This document shows, piece by piece, positions 14,848 to 22,958 of a stretch of DNA of 29,123 nt. Source of the stretch: JBCCCJ01 sp039029315 (GTDB lineage Bacteria > Bacteroidota > Bacteroidia > J057). The stretch lies in assembly GCA_039029315.1 (NCBI GenBank), contig JBCCGK010000129.1:1-29123 (forward strand), read 5' to 3'. The notes under the pieces are model-generated. The model did no database searches, was not told the origin of the DNA, and saw nothing but the letters and a program-made list of their open reading frames with translations. Positions within the stretch are counted from its first letter, which is position 1, and each line of letters starts with the position of its first letter. A program made the translations under genes and the position numbers.

Positions 14848-16185
14848 ATGAATCCTTGGCATATTCTCTCATTGACTTATCTCTGGATGGTCCTCGCCCA
14901 TGTCAACATGAGCCAGGCACAGTCAGGACTTGTGAACCTTTCCCCACAAGACAAACAAATAATTGTTGATTCCATTACCAACAAACTGCTGACTACCTAT
15001 GTCTTTCCTGAGCTCGCAGCGGAAATGGCTGAAGTGATCCAGGCTAATATGGACAAAGGTGCCTATGAATCCATTCATACTCCATTTGATTTTGCCAATC
15101 GTCTGGCGGATGACTTGATCGCGGTGAGCCAGGATAAGCACATCAGGGTCGAATATCATCCGCAGACCCAAGCTGCTCAACCCCAAGGATCCACAGCAGA
15201 AGAAAGAGAGACACATCACAATAGGCGCATCGCTCGTCTAACACGTGAGAATTTTGGCTTCAAGGAGCTGAAAATTCTGGAAGGAAATATCGGATATCTT
15301 GATTTAAGGAGTTTTGCTGATGTAGAATATGGAGGGCCGACAGCAGTCTCAGCTATGAATTTTCTCAGTAGTAGTGATGCCATCATCATTGATCTTAGAA
15401 ACAATACCGGAGGGAGTCCCGCGATGATTCAGTTGCTGAGCAGTTACCTGTTTCCCAGCCCTCCGATTCATCTCAATACTTTTTACTGGAGACCTTCTGA
15501 CAGATACACTCAAACATGGACTTTGCCGCATGTTCAAGGCAAGCGAAGTCCCGAAACTCCAGTATACATATTGACAAGCAAGCGCACCTTTTCCGCAGCA
15601 GAGGAATTTAGTTACAATTTGAAGCATCTACAGCGAGCTACCTTAATTGGAGAAACAACAGGAGGAGGCGCACATCCAACCGGAGCTGTCCCGGCAACTG
15701 ACCAGTTTACCATCTGGGTTCCCTCTGGCAGAGCGATCAATCCCGTCACCAACACCAATTGGGAAGGAACCGGAGTAAGCCCTCATGTGGAGGTTGCTGC
15801 AGATCAAGCCCTTGGGATAGCACATGTACAGGCCCTCGAATATTTGATTGAAAAGAATGACGCATCGGAACTGGATTCATACTATCAATGGCATTTGAGC
15901 AGTTTGAAAAGCAAAATAGAACCTGTGATGATAGACGCAGCCACGCTCAATTCCTATGTAGGGACCTATGGACCAAGGGTTATTTCTTTGCAGAAGAACA
16001 CATTGTATTACCAGCGTGGAGAGGACCGAATGTATGAGCTTATCCCTGTGAGTCAAGATGAATTTGAATTACAGGGCTTTCCATCCTTCAGGGTAAGATT
16101 TGTTTCAGAAAAAAACAAGGTGACTGCGCTGGAAATGTACTCTGATAGCGGATATTCAGATCAAAATACAAGGATGGAAGAATGA
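14848..16185 (+). CDS. S41-family peptidase (tail-specific/IRBP-like)
   Basis: The 445-aa protein has a signal peptide (about 1-24), an IRBP-like N-terminal helical domain and an S41 core: GNIGYLDLRSF, IIIDLRNNTGGSP (about 179-191), TSKRTFSAAEEFSYNLK with the nucleophile at Ser249, and GETTGGGAHP with Glu268. The C-terminal 90 residues (from LNSYVGTYG) form a small beta-rich domain often fused to such enzymes. S41 enzymes cleave proteins or peptides near the C-terminus; the substrate is unknown. No PDZ domain is evident. The location is likely periplasmic. Co-transcription with the lipoprotein upstream is possible. Confidence 0.88.
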   Translation: MNPWHILSLTYLWMVLAHVNMSQAQSGLVNLSPQDKQIIVDSITNKLLTTYVFPELAAEMAEVIQANMDKGAYESIHTPFDFANRLADDLIAVSQDKHIRVEYHPQTQAAQPQGSTAEERETHHNRRIARLTRENFGFKELKILEGNIGYLDLRSFADVEYGGPTAVSAMNFLSSSDAIIIDLRNNTGGSPAMIQLLSSYLFPSPPIHLNTFYWRPSDRYTQTWTLPHVQGKRSPETPVYILTSKRTFSAAEEFSYNLKHLQRATLIGETTGGGAHPTGAVPATDQFTIWVPSGRAINPVTNTNWEGTGVSPHVEVAADQALGIAHVQALEYLIEKNDASELDSYYQWHLSSLKSKIEPVMIDAATLNSYVGTYGPRVISLQKNTLYYQRGEDRMYELIPVSQDEFELQGFPSFRVRFVSEKNKVTALEMYSDSGYSDQNTRMEE

Positions 16186-16295
16186 AGAAACTGATGAAAG
16201 ATGTTCTGCAAGAACAATAGATATCATCAATGAAGGGTGAAGAAGTGAGGAAAAACCGGATGGGGATTGAGCAAGAGAATCCTTGCCATGCTTGA

Positions 16296-16328
16296 CAAAA
16301 AAAGGGCCCAAATCCAGAGGATTTGGGC
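16296..16328 (-). terminator. Rho-independent terminator, minus strand
   Basis: A perfect 10-bp GC-rich stem (16306-16315 with 16319-16328) with a 3-nt loop is followed on the minus strand by CCTTTTTTTG. It lies about 80 nt after the M23 peptidase stop codon and should end the PadR-M23 transcript. The rest of 16186-16409 shows no gene. Confidence 0.75.
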
Positions 16329-16409
16329 GATAGATTGATGGGGATCAGACATGAACCAAGGCCTCAGTCAGTGCCCTAACCCAACACAATCCATAAGGGA
16401 TATTTTTTT

Positions 16410-17090
16410 TCAATTACTCCACAAATCTCGGGGGTTGATGGTTTTTCCGTTTTTTCTGACTTCAAAGTGCAAATGCGGACCAGTGCTTTTTCCGGTATTG
16501 CCACAATAGGCAATGAGTTGGCCTTGCTTGACTACATCGCCGGATTTGACAGCCAATTTGGACAGATGTGCGTATTTGGTCACATAGGCGTCAGTGTGTT
16601 TGACCTCAAGCAAGATGCCATAATTCCCTTTTTCATTGGCAAACTGTACGGTTCCATCTGCTGCTGCATAGACTGGGGTGCCTTCTGCGGCCTTGATGTC
16701 AATCCCATGATGAAATTTTTCGCTTTTTTTGCCATATTCAGAACTAATCTCTCCTTTCATTGGAACAAGCGTTGGAAGATGTTGCGAAAAGGCTGAGAAC
16801 ATCATGAGGAAAGAAATCACAGCGGCTAAGCCTCCTAGATAGATCAACTGTTTCATACGTTTTTGTTTAAGCGTGAGAATATGTAAGGTTTGTTTTTGGA
16901 CACCCGCCAGACCCTCGGCACCAAATTGATCGAGAATCTTGGATTGTGCTTGTGTGAAGTCGAGTCCTTGGGTCATCTCTGCCTCAATCGCGCAGCAGAG
17001 GTGATCCAGCAGTTCTTCCCGTAAGGGAACATAGGAAAGTTCTTGTCTAAGGAGTTGTTCCAACAACTCCAATTGAGTGTCTGTGAGCAT
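16410..17090 (-). CDS. M23 peptidoglycan metallopeptidase with HAAS-like N-terminus
   Basis: The 226-aa protein has a LytM-type C-terminal domain with HHGIDIKA (zinc ligands His127 and Asp131), KYAHLS and GPHLHFEV (His206, His208), typical of endopeptidases that cut peptidoglycan cross-links. One transmembrane helix (about 80-100) anchors it. The N-terminal 60 residues (LREELLDHLCCAIEAEM, AQSKILDQFG) resemble the HAAS domain often encoded beside PadR regulators. The PadR gene lies 77 nt upstream on the same strand, which supports a regulatory link. The fusion of a HAAS-like module to M23 suggests that localisation or activity is controlled from the cytoplasm; this is inference. Confidence 0.88.
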   Translation of the reverse strand: MLTDTQLELLEQLLRQELSYVPLREELLDHLCCAIEAEMTQGLDFTQAQSKILDQFGAEGLAGVQKQTLHILTLKQKRMKQLIYLGGLAAVISFLMMFSAFSQHLPTLVPMKGEISSEYGKKSEKFHHGIDIKAAEGTPVYAAADGTVQFANEKGNYGILLEVKHTDAYVTKYAHLSKLAVKSGDVVKQGQLIAYCGNTGKSTGPHLHFEVRKNGKTINPRDLWSN

Positions 17091-17167
17091 ACGTCAGTGA
17101 AAATAAGCGAGATGGTCTTAGGTTGACTTTGATCCTTTTGAGGAAGCTAAGATCGCCAAAGTCAAAC

Positions 17168-17509
17168 TTAGGAACTGAAGCCTGGTTTCAGATTAAGAAT
17201 CAATTTCATAGTCTCGACAAAGTCAGAAAACTCTTGAACTCTTGCCTTGGCGGTAGAGGTACCCATTGGTGTGAGCATATAGTATTTGCGGACACGCTTG
17301 CCGATATAGACTTTTTCAGTGGTCACGAGTCCGTCCGCTTCCAATTTGTGAAGACTTGGGTAAAGCGCTCCCTCTGTTAGCAGAATTTTGTCCTGGGACA
17401 GGATTTTCACCTTTTGGGTGATTTCGTACCCATACATGCGATCATTGTCAGCCAATAACTGCAATACGATAGTTTTGAGGGTCCCTTTGAGAAGTTCTTT
17501 CGAATACAT
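17168..17509 (-). CDS. PadR-family transcriptional regulator
   Basis: The 113-aa winged-helix protein has the PadR signature: LLKGTLKTIVLQLLADNDRM, YGYEITQKV, LTEGALYPSLHKLEADGLV and KRVRKYYMLTPMG. A longer frame starts at 17524, but that codon is inside the palindrome at 17519-17539 and the -7 box; the ATG at 17509 (MYSKELLKG) fits the family start. PadR proteins repress their own operon and respond to small ligands or partner HAAS proteins. Co-transcription with the M23 peptidase is likely. Confidence 0.92.
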   Translation of the reverse strand: MYSKELLKGTLKTIVLQLLADNDRMYGYEITQKVKILSQDKILLTEGALYPSLHKLEADGLVTTEKVYIGKRVRKYYMLTPMGTSTAKARVQEFSDFVETMKLILNLKPGFSS

Positions 17510-17513
17510 AGGA

Positions 17514-17539
17514 CAAATATACATAATTTTCTTATGTAT
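17514..17539 (-). promoter_or_regulatory. PadR promoter with overlapping perfect dyad operator
   Basis: ATACATAA (17519-17526) and TTATGTAT (17532-17539) form a perfect inverted repeat with a 5-bp centre, of the size and A/T-rich ATGT..ACAT type PadR proteins bind. On the minus strand TATATTTG (17514-17521) is a -7 box overlapping it. Only 4 nt separate the box from the ATG at 17509, so the mRNA is probably leaderless and autorepressed. Confidence 0.6.
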
Positions 17540-17586
17540 TAAAAATAAAAATCCATAACCTGATAAATTCTATCAACCCTAGAGAT

Positions 17587-17649
17587 GACAAAAATAGTCC
17601 AGCCTCCAAAACGCAGAATGTTGAAGACACACTGGCTTTTGAGGCTGGA
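17587..17649 (-). terminator. Terminator-like hairpin after the T9SS protein gene
   Basis: A 9-bp GC-rich stem (17598-17606 with 17641-17649) extends by four A-T pairs after a bulge, with a loop of about 24 nt. On the minus strand it is followed by ACTATTTTTG. It lies 41 nt beyond the stop codon of the kelch-like gene. Confidence 0.5.
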
Positions 17650-17689
17650 TGAAAAGGAATTCTATGTTCAAGGGTGCTATGACACGGGA

Positions 17690-18976
17690 TTATTCTATGA
17701 CGAGCTTTTGGCTATGAGACAGTCCTGCCTCAGTACGCAGGCTGAGCATATATACTCCTTTGGGAAGATGGGAGACAGTCATTTGTGTTTGAAGCGCGCC
17801 AAGCTTTTGAGTAAGGACTGTCCTTCCGCGAAGATCCCTGAGCAAAATGTCGCCAGCCACCCATTCTCCTAGCTCAATATGAAGCTGCTCCCTGGCCGGA
17901 TTGGGATACATCTTCAAAGAAATAGATTCCAGGAGATCATCAACCGAAACTGCTGCAACACTTGGATCGATCAAATAGCAATCATCAGCAAGACCGCCCA
18001 AGCGCGCACTACCACCAACGGATAGGACTTTCCCATTCTGTAGAATATGTAAGTTGGATCTGGCAGGACCATAGAAGCCATAAACATCAGAAAACCATTG
18101 ATTATCAATAGGATTATAGACCTGTATGCTCTTTGTATCCGAGCCATTAGTCGCTGAAGAAGGACCAAAAACAAGCACATTGCCATTGGTCATGCCAATA
18201 GAGCTACCCAGCGGAATCCCAATCAGCATATCTGTGGCAGATGAAAAAGAATTACTGGCTGGATCATAGATATCTGCAGCTTTGAAGCCCCCATTGATCA
18301 GCACACGGCCATCCCCCATGGTACTGACACCATCTGCTCCAGTGGTACTGCCACTGAGATCATTGCTGACAGCCGCCCAAGTATTACTGGCGGGATCATA
18401 GACCTCTGCGTTGGTAGAAATCCCAAGGTGTAAGACTTTCCCGTTAGAGAGCAAAAAGAGTCGTTTTCTATTGGCAGAGGGAGAAGGAGCTGAGAACCAC
18501 TTGGCACTGTCAGGATTGTAAATCTGACAAGTAGTCTGGTAGGTCATCATGACCCGGCCATCAGGCAGTTTTACCGAAGAGGCAAAAGATGTATTGACGG
18601 CGAGGGTATCAGTAAAACTCCATGAATTGGTAGAAGGATCATAGATTTCGCAGGTGTTGGTCTCGGCAGTACCATTAGAGCCACCTATTGCCATCACTCG
18701 ACCATCATCCAGCACCACAGAAGTGAATTGTGTTCTGGGTTGTAACATTTCAGTGGCTTGTGTCCACATTTCAGTGGCAGGATCATAAAGTTCTGCAGAT
18801 CCCAAAACACCATTGTTTTGACCACCAAAAGCCAGAACATGGCCATTTTGAAGCATTTGGGATTGATGCCAGGTACGAAGCTTATTGAGTGGCCCGGTCG
18901 TCTGTACAGTTTGTGCAAGGCTATATTGCCCGAAAGACAATGCAAAAATAAGCAAGTAGGGAACAATTACTTTCAT
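17690..18976 (-). CDS. Secreted kelch-like beta-propeller protein with T9SS sorting domain
   Basis: The start at 18976 (MKVIVPYLLIFALSF..) gives a 428-aa protein with a signal peptide ending near LAQ; the frame is open upstream to 19030 but that extension would bury the signal peptide. It has at least six kelch/galactose-oxidase-type repeats, each with a NGxVLxxGG or DGRVMxxGG strand followed by AELYDPAxxxW. The C-terminal 75 residues (YPNPAREQLHIEL, LRDLRGRTVL, LPKGVYMLSL, SQKLVIE) are a type A T9SS sorting domain, so it is exported to the surface or medium. Ligand or substrate is unknown. It is divergent from paaE, sharing a 130-bp intergenic region. Confidence 0.9.
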   Translation of the reverse strand: MKVIVPYLLIFALSFGQYSLAQTVQTTGPLNKLRTWHQSQMLQNGHVLAFGGQNNGVLGSAELYDPATEMWTQATEMLQPRTQFTSVVLDDGRVMAIGGSNGTAETNTCEIYDPSTNSWSFTDTLAVNTSFASSVKLPDGRVMMTYQTTCQIYNPDSAKWFSAPSPSANRKRLFLLSNGKVLHLGISTNAEVYDPASNTWAAVSNDLSGSTTGADGVSTMGDGRVLINGGFKAADIYDPASNSFSSATDMLIGIPLGSSIGMTNGNVLVFGPSSATNGSDTKSIQVYNPIDNQWFSDVYGFYGPARSNLHILQNGKVLSVGGSARLGGLADDCYLIDPSVAAVSVDDLLESISLKMYPNPAREQLHIELGEWVAGDILLRDLRGRTVLTQKLGALQTQMTVSHLPKGVYMLSLRTEAGLSHSQKLVIE

Positions 18977-19039
18977 GGTAAAAATTGAGGTTTTGTTATT
19001 TAAATTTGAAAAACCAAATCTATGAAACAATTGGCAGGA

Positions 19040-19072
19040 TTTGGAGATTAATTAAAAGCAATTGTATTTTTG
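19040..19072 (+). promoter_or_regulatory. Promoter of the paa cluster
   Basis: TTTG at 19040-19043 and TATTTTTG at 19065-19072 match the Bacteroidota -33 and -7 (TAnnTTTG) boxes with a 21-nt spacer. The predicted start site falls in the adjoining dyad at 19074-19087, about 30 nt before the paaE ATG. Confidence 0.65.
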
Positions 19073-19073
19073 C

Positions 19074-19087
19074 CTAACAATCGTTAG
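19074..19087. promoter_or_regulatory. PaaR-like TetR operator
   Basis: CTAACAATCGTTAG is a 14-bp dyad that fits the Thermus PaaR consensus CNAACGNNCGTTNG at all fixed positions but one. It sits on the predicted transcription start of paaE, so a repressor bound here would block the promoter until phenylacetyl-CoA is present. The PaaR gene is not in the window. Confidence 0.55.
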
Positions 19088-19106
19088 TTAGTTTCGTTTA
19101 AAAGAT

Positions 19107-20180
19107 ATGGCGAGATTCCATTCATTGACGGTCAAAGACATTCAAAAGGAGACCAGGGATTGCATTTCTGTGGCATTTGACCTGCCTGTAGAATTACATT
19201 CTGAGTTTCAATTCATACAGGGGCAATATCTGACACTTCGAAGCTGGATTGATGGAGAAGAGGTCAGGCGTTCCTATTCTTTGTGCAGCAGTCCATTAGA
19301 CAGGGAACTTAGAGTCGCGATCAAGCACATTCCCGATGGGAAATTTTCCTCTTTCGCCCATACCACATTAAAGGAAGGAGATGTCCTGGACGTCATGTCT
19401 CCGATGGGAAATTTTTATTCTACCTTATCCTCCGAACACCAAAAGAAGTATGTAGCTTTTGCTGCTGGAAGCGGGATTACTCCCATCATGTCCATCATGA
19501 AGACAGTATTGAGGACCGAAGCGAATAGTCAATTTACCCTCTGTTATGGCAATCGGTCTGTGAGTTCCATCATTTTTCGGGAAGAAATTGAAGGCCTGAA
19601 GAATCAATATCTGGACAGATTACAAATTCATCACTTCCTGACAAGAGAAGAATTGGATGTGCCGCTGTTTAATGGAAGATTTTCGGAGGAGAAATTGGCC
19701 AGGATTTTTGCTACATTGTTGGAGCCTGTATCTGTAGACGAATACTTTTTGTGTGGTCCGGAGGAAATGATTAGAACCATTGAAAAGGAATTGCTAGAAG
19801 CTGGGGTCAGTGCCAAACGAATTCATAAAGAACTATTTGTTGCTTCAAGCCCTCAGACTAAAACAAAAGTTGCCGCTTCAGAACGATCAGATTTGACTTG
19901 TGAAGTCATCGTCAAAGATGGCGGAAAACAGTTTCGATTTGATTGGGAAATGGACGCAGAAAATCTCTTGGATGCAGCCTTGGGATATGGCGCGGACTTA
20001 CCATATGCCTGTAAAGGAGGCGTTTGCTGTACGTGCAAAGCAAAATTGGTGGAAGGAAAAGTAGAAATGGAAGTGAATTATGCACTTGAGGAAGAAGAAG
20101 TAGAAGCTGGATATATCCTGACATGTCAGGCCAGACCTTTGACAAACAAGGTCATTGTAGATTATGATCTGGCCTTGTAG
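19107..20180 (+). CDS. paaE: Phenylacetyl-CoA 1,2-epoxidase reductase subunit PaaE
   Basis: The 357-aa reductase passes electrons from NADPH to the PaaAC oxygenase. It has an N-terminal FAD domain with RRSYSLCSSP, a nucleotide-binding domain with AAGSGITPIMSIMKTVL, and a C-terminal plant-type ferredoxin domain whose cluster cysteines are in CKGGVCCTC and TCQARP. Length and domain order are as in E. coli PaaE. It leads the cluster, behind a strong promoter and a PaaR-like site, whereas in E. coli it follows paaABCD. Confidence 0.95.
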   Translation: MARFHSLTVKDIQKETRDCISVAFDLPVELHSEFQFIQGQYLTLRSWIDGEEVRRSYSLCSSPLDRELRVAIKHIPDGKFSSFAHTTLKEGDVLDVMSPMGNFYSTLSSEHQKKYVAFAAGSGITPIMSIMKTVLRTEANSQFTLCYGNRSVSSIIFREEIEGLKNQYLDRLQIHHFLTREELDVPLFNGRFSEEKLARIFATLLEPVSVDEYFLCGPEEMIRTIEKELLEAGVSAKRIHKELFVASSPQTKTKVAASERSDLTCEVIVKDGGKQFRFDWEMDAENLLDAALGYGADLPYACKGGVCCTCKAKLVEGKVEMEVNYALEEEEVEAGYILTCQARPLTNKVIVDYDLAL

Positions 20181-20240
20181 AAAGCAAAAGAGATAGATTT
20201 GACAAGAAGTACCAAACAGACCTTATCCTATATTTCCCTG

Positions 20241-20257
20241 TACCCTATACCCCCAAA
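20241..20257 (+). repeat. Leader repeat TACCCTATACCCCCAAAA-type, paaA copy
   Basis: This C-rich string ends 2 nt before the paaA ATG. The same string with one extra C occurs at 23817-23835, 15 nt before the paaH ATG. Related CCTTATCC and CCTGTACC units precede it, making a short degenerate tandem array. A possible -7 box TAGATTTG is at 20194-20201. Confidence 0.5.
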
Positions 20258-20259
20258 AT

Positions 20260-21207
20260 ATGGATCAACATCAATTAGAAGCGAAATTTCAGGAAAAGGT
20301 AGATGCTGAAATCAAAATTGAGCCCAAAGACTGGATGCCGGAGAAATACCGAAAAACCCTGATCCGGCAAATGTCCCAGCATGCACATTCTGAAATTGTG
20401 GGAATGTTGCCGGAAGGAAACTGGATCACAAGAGCGCCAAATCTGCGGAGAAAGATCGCCTTGTTGGCCAAAGTCCAGGATGAAGCCGGACATGGGTTGT
20501 ATCTCTATAGTGCGGCTGAGACCCTGGGAGCCAGTAGGGATCAAATGATTCGGGATCTCCATAGCGGCAAAGCCAAGTACTCCAGCATCTTCAACTATCC
20601 GACCTTGACCTGGGCAGACATTGGCGCGATTGGCTGGTTGGTGGATGGGGCTGCGATCATGAATCAAGTTATGCTGACACGCGCCTCTTACGGCCCTTAT
20701 GCCAGAGCGATGGTGCGGATCTGTAAGGAAGAAAGTTTTCACCAGCGACAAGGATATGAAATCATGTTGACGCTCTGCCAGGGGACGGCAGCACAAAAAG
20801 ACATGGCACAGGATGCCCTCAATCGATGGTGGTGGCCATCCCTGATGATGTTTGGACCACGAGATGATGACTCCCCCAATACTGCCCAATCTGTCAAGTG
20901 GAAGATCAAGCGGAAGACCAATGATGAACTCCGACAGCAATTTGTCGATGTGACCGTTCCCCAGGCTGACTTTTTGGGCATTACGGTTCCTGATCCCGAC
21001 TTGAGTTGGAATGAAGAAAAAGGGCACTATGACTTTGGGGAAATTGACTGGGAGGAATTTTGGCGGGTTGTCAAGGGAGGCGGTCCTTGCAATCGATCAC
21101 GCATACAGGCACGCGTGAAGGCATATGAAGAAGGTGCATGGGTGCGGGAAGCTGCCATGGCTTATGCAAAGAAGAAACAGGAGGCTGTTGCCTCAGATCA
21201 AGGATAA
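20260..21207 (+). CDS. paaA: Phenylacetyl-CoA 1,2-epoxidase catalytic subunit PaaA
   Basis: The 315-aa ferritin-like protein is the diiron oxygenase subunit that adds an epoxide to the ring of phenylacetyl-CoA. Visible ExxH ligand motifs are DEAGHGLYLYSAAE and KEESFHQRQGYE. The C-terminal part has PDPDLSWNEEKGHYDFGEIDW, highly typical of PaaA. It works as a complex with PaaC, with PaaB as bridge. It follows paaE after a 79-nt spacer and precedes paaB after 115 nt. Confidence 0.96.
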   Translation: MDQHQLEAKFQEKVDAEIKIEPKDWMPEKYRKTLIRQMSQHAHSEIVGMLPEGNWITRAPNLRRKIALLAKVQDEAGHGLYLYSAAETLGASRDQMIRDLHSGKAKYSSIFNYPTLTWADIGAIGWLVDGAAIMNQVMLTRASYGPYARAMVRICKEESFHQRQGYEIMLTLCQGTAAQKDMAQDALNRWWWPSLMMFGPRDDDSPNTAQSVKWKIKRKTNDELRQQFVDVTVPQADFLGITVPDPDLSWNEEKGHYDFGEIDWEEFWRVVKGGGPCNRSRIQARVKAYEEGAWVREAAMAYAKKKQEAVASDQG

Positions 21208-21213
21208 TATGGA

Positions 21214-21278
21214 ATGCCGAATGATTGAGTCTCATCCTCACTTTCGACATTGTACCTTCGATATTCATCATTCGACAT
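21214..21278. repeat. Inverted GAATG/CATTC intergenic repeat between paaA and paaB
   Basis: ATGCCGAATGAT (21214-21225) and ATCATTCGACAT (21267-21278) pair over 12 bp with one mismatch. Between them are further TTCGACAT and TTCGATAT units. Similar units form the longer array at 27842-27985, so this looks like a small intergenic repeat family. It might tune expression of the paaB half, but this is unproven. Confidence 0.45.
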
Positions 21279-21322
21279 GAACAAATAAGCAGGCAAATTT
21301 GCCGAGTTGAAAAAGAAAACAA

Positions 21323-21610
21323 ATGTCTAATCACAACTGGCCTCTTTGGGAGGTTTTTCTCAGAAGCAAAAGTGGCTTACATCACAAGCATGTAGGGAGT
21401 CTGCATGCCGTAGATGCTGATATGGCCTTGCAGAATGCCCGAGATGTGTACACCCGGCGGGGAGAAGGAATCAGTATTTGGGTAGTAGAATCCAAACACA
21501 TCACTGCATCCAATCCAGAAGAAAGTGGCGAACTCTTTGAGCCTGCACAGGACAAAGTATATCGTCATCCCACATTTTATGATTTGCCAGACGAACTGAA
21601 ACACATATGA
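21323..21610 (+). CDS. paaB: Phenylacetyl-CoA 1,2-epoxidase subunit PaaB
   Basis: The 95-aa protein has the full PaaB pattern: WPLWEVFLRSKSGLHHKHVG, SLHAVDADMALQNARDVYTR, EGISIWVVES and the end FYDLPDELKHI. PaaB has no catalytic centre; it bridges PaaAC heterodimers and is essential for assembly. It overlaps paaC by four bases (ATGA). Confidence 0.95.
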   Translation: MSNHNWPLWEVFLRSKSGLHHKHVGSLHAVDADMALQNARDVYTRRGEGISIWVVESKHITASNPEESGELFEPAQDKVYRHPTFYDLPDELKHI

Positions 21611-22368
21611 GTCACGTCAAACAACATCTCGTCCAATACCTGATCTCTTTAGGAGACAATCCATTGATTCTGGGACAGAGACTTGGAGAATGGTGTGGAC
21701 ATGGTCCAATCCTGGAAGTGGACATGGCCCTGACCAATATTTCTCTCGATCTCCTTGGACAGACCAGAAGTTATTTTCAGTATGCTGCTGAATTGGAAGG
21801 GGAGGGGAGAACAGAAGATGACATTGCCTTTTTGCGTCAGCTAAGAGAATACAAAAATGTCTTGTTGGTGGAGCAACCCAATCAGGATTTTGCCTATACC
21901 ATCGCACGACAATTCTTCTTTGATGTCTTTCATTATCTGTTTTTGCAAGAGTTGCAAGCCAGCAATGATGAACAATTGGCAGCCATTGCCGCGAAGTCGA
22001 TCAAAGAAGTGAAATATCATCTTCGGTTCAGCAAAGATTGGATGCTGCGACTGGGAGATGGCACAGAAGAAAGCCACAACAAGCTTCAGCATGCTGTGAA
22101 TGATCTCTGGATATATGTGGAAGAACTTTATACACCCAGTCCTCTCGATCAGGAAATGGCAGAATTGGGAATAGGAGTAGAGCTGGGAAACCTGGCAACG
22201 CCAATACAGGAACACATCCGCGCTACCCTGAGCGAAGCGACCATTCTTATTCCAAAAAAGAACTGGCCCCAATCCGGTGGTAAAATGGGCAATCATACAG
22301 AGCATCTCGGATATATTCTGGCCGAAATGCAATATCTCCAACGCACCTATCCCGGAGCAAAATGGTAA
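21607..22368 (+). CDS. paaC: Phenylacetyl-CoA 1,2-epoxidase structural subunit PaaC
   Basis: The 253-aa ferritin-like protein is a PaaA paralogue that pairs with it. It shows LGDNPLILGQRLGEWCGHGP, ALTNISLDLLGQTRSYFQYA, EVKYHLRFSKDWMLRLGDGT and HTEHLGYILAEMQYLQRTYPGA, all standard for PaaC. The role is structural, stabilising the PaaA active site. It is coupled to paaB by overlap; paaD follows after 100 nt. Confidence 0.95.
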   Translation: MSHVKQHLVQYLISLGDNPLILGQRLGEWCGHGPILEVDMALTNISLDLLGQTRSYFQYAAELEGEGRTEDDIAFLRQLREYKNVLLVEQPNQDFAYTIARQFFFDVFHYLFLQELQASNDEQLAAIAAKSIKEVKYHLRFSKDWMLRLGDGTEESHNKLQHAVNDLWIYVEELYTPSPLDQEMAELGIGVELGNLATPIQEHIRATLSEATILIPKKNWPQSGGKMGNHTEHLGYILAEMQYLQRTYPGAKW

Positions 22369-22468
22369 GTGAAGAACGGCTGACAAGGAATGAATTCGTC
22401 CCTGATCCCAGTTAGCTGAAAACCGAAAGCCATCTATCCTAAGTCGAAACCTGAAAATTGTCCACTCT

Positions 22469-22948
22469 ATGTCCTCCTCCTTCTTCTCTATACTCGAAAC
22501 CGTCAAGGATCCGGAGGTCCCGGTCTTGTCTATTCTGGATCTGGGGATCGTGCGTGCGGTAAATGAAACAAAGGAAGAGATCGAAATTGTGATAACCCCG
22601 ACTTACTCTGGCTGTCCTGCCATGGACATGATCAGTGCCCATATCAAGCAGGCAATGGCAGCGAATGGCCATGAACAAGTAACCATCACAACCGTATTAT
22701 CCCCTCCCTGGACGACTGACTGGCTGAGCGAATCAGGCAAAGAAAAACTCAAAACCTATGGAATTGCGCCCCCGATAGGCGCGACAACTGATAAACGGGT
22801 ACTGATGTCGGAATTTTCATCTGTACACTGTCCGCATTGTAACTCTGAGAATACACAACTGATCAGTCAATTTGGTTCTACCGCATGCAAAGCCTTCTAT
22901 ACCTGCAAGGAATGCCTGGAGCCTTTTGACTACTTCAAATGCCACTAG
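22469..22948 (+). CDS. paaD: Phenylacetate pathway iron-sulfur maturation protein PaaD
   Basis: The 159-aa protein has an N-terminal MIP18/DUF59 domain (VKDPEVPVLSILDLGIVRAV, TYSGCPAMDMI) and a C-terminal Cys-rich zinc-binding part with CPHC, CKAFYTCKECLEPFDYFKC. PaaD is thought to help insert the Fe-S cluster of PaaE or the diiron centre. It ends 10 nt before the paaG ATG. Confidence 0.93.
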   Translation: MSSSFFSILETVKDPEVPVLSILDLGIVRAVNETKEEIEIVITPTYSGCPAMDMISAHIKQAMAANGHEQVTITTVLSPPWTTDWLSESGKEKLKTYGIAPPIGATTDKRVLMSEFSSVHCPHCNSENTQLISQFGSTACKAFYTCKECLEPFDYFKCH

Positions 22949-22958
22949 AACTAGACCT

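Noticed and set aside
20275..21027. 250-codon minus-strand frame within paaA
   Set aside because: Pure antisense of a highly conserved PaaA; no recognisable domain.
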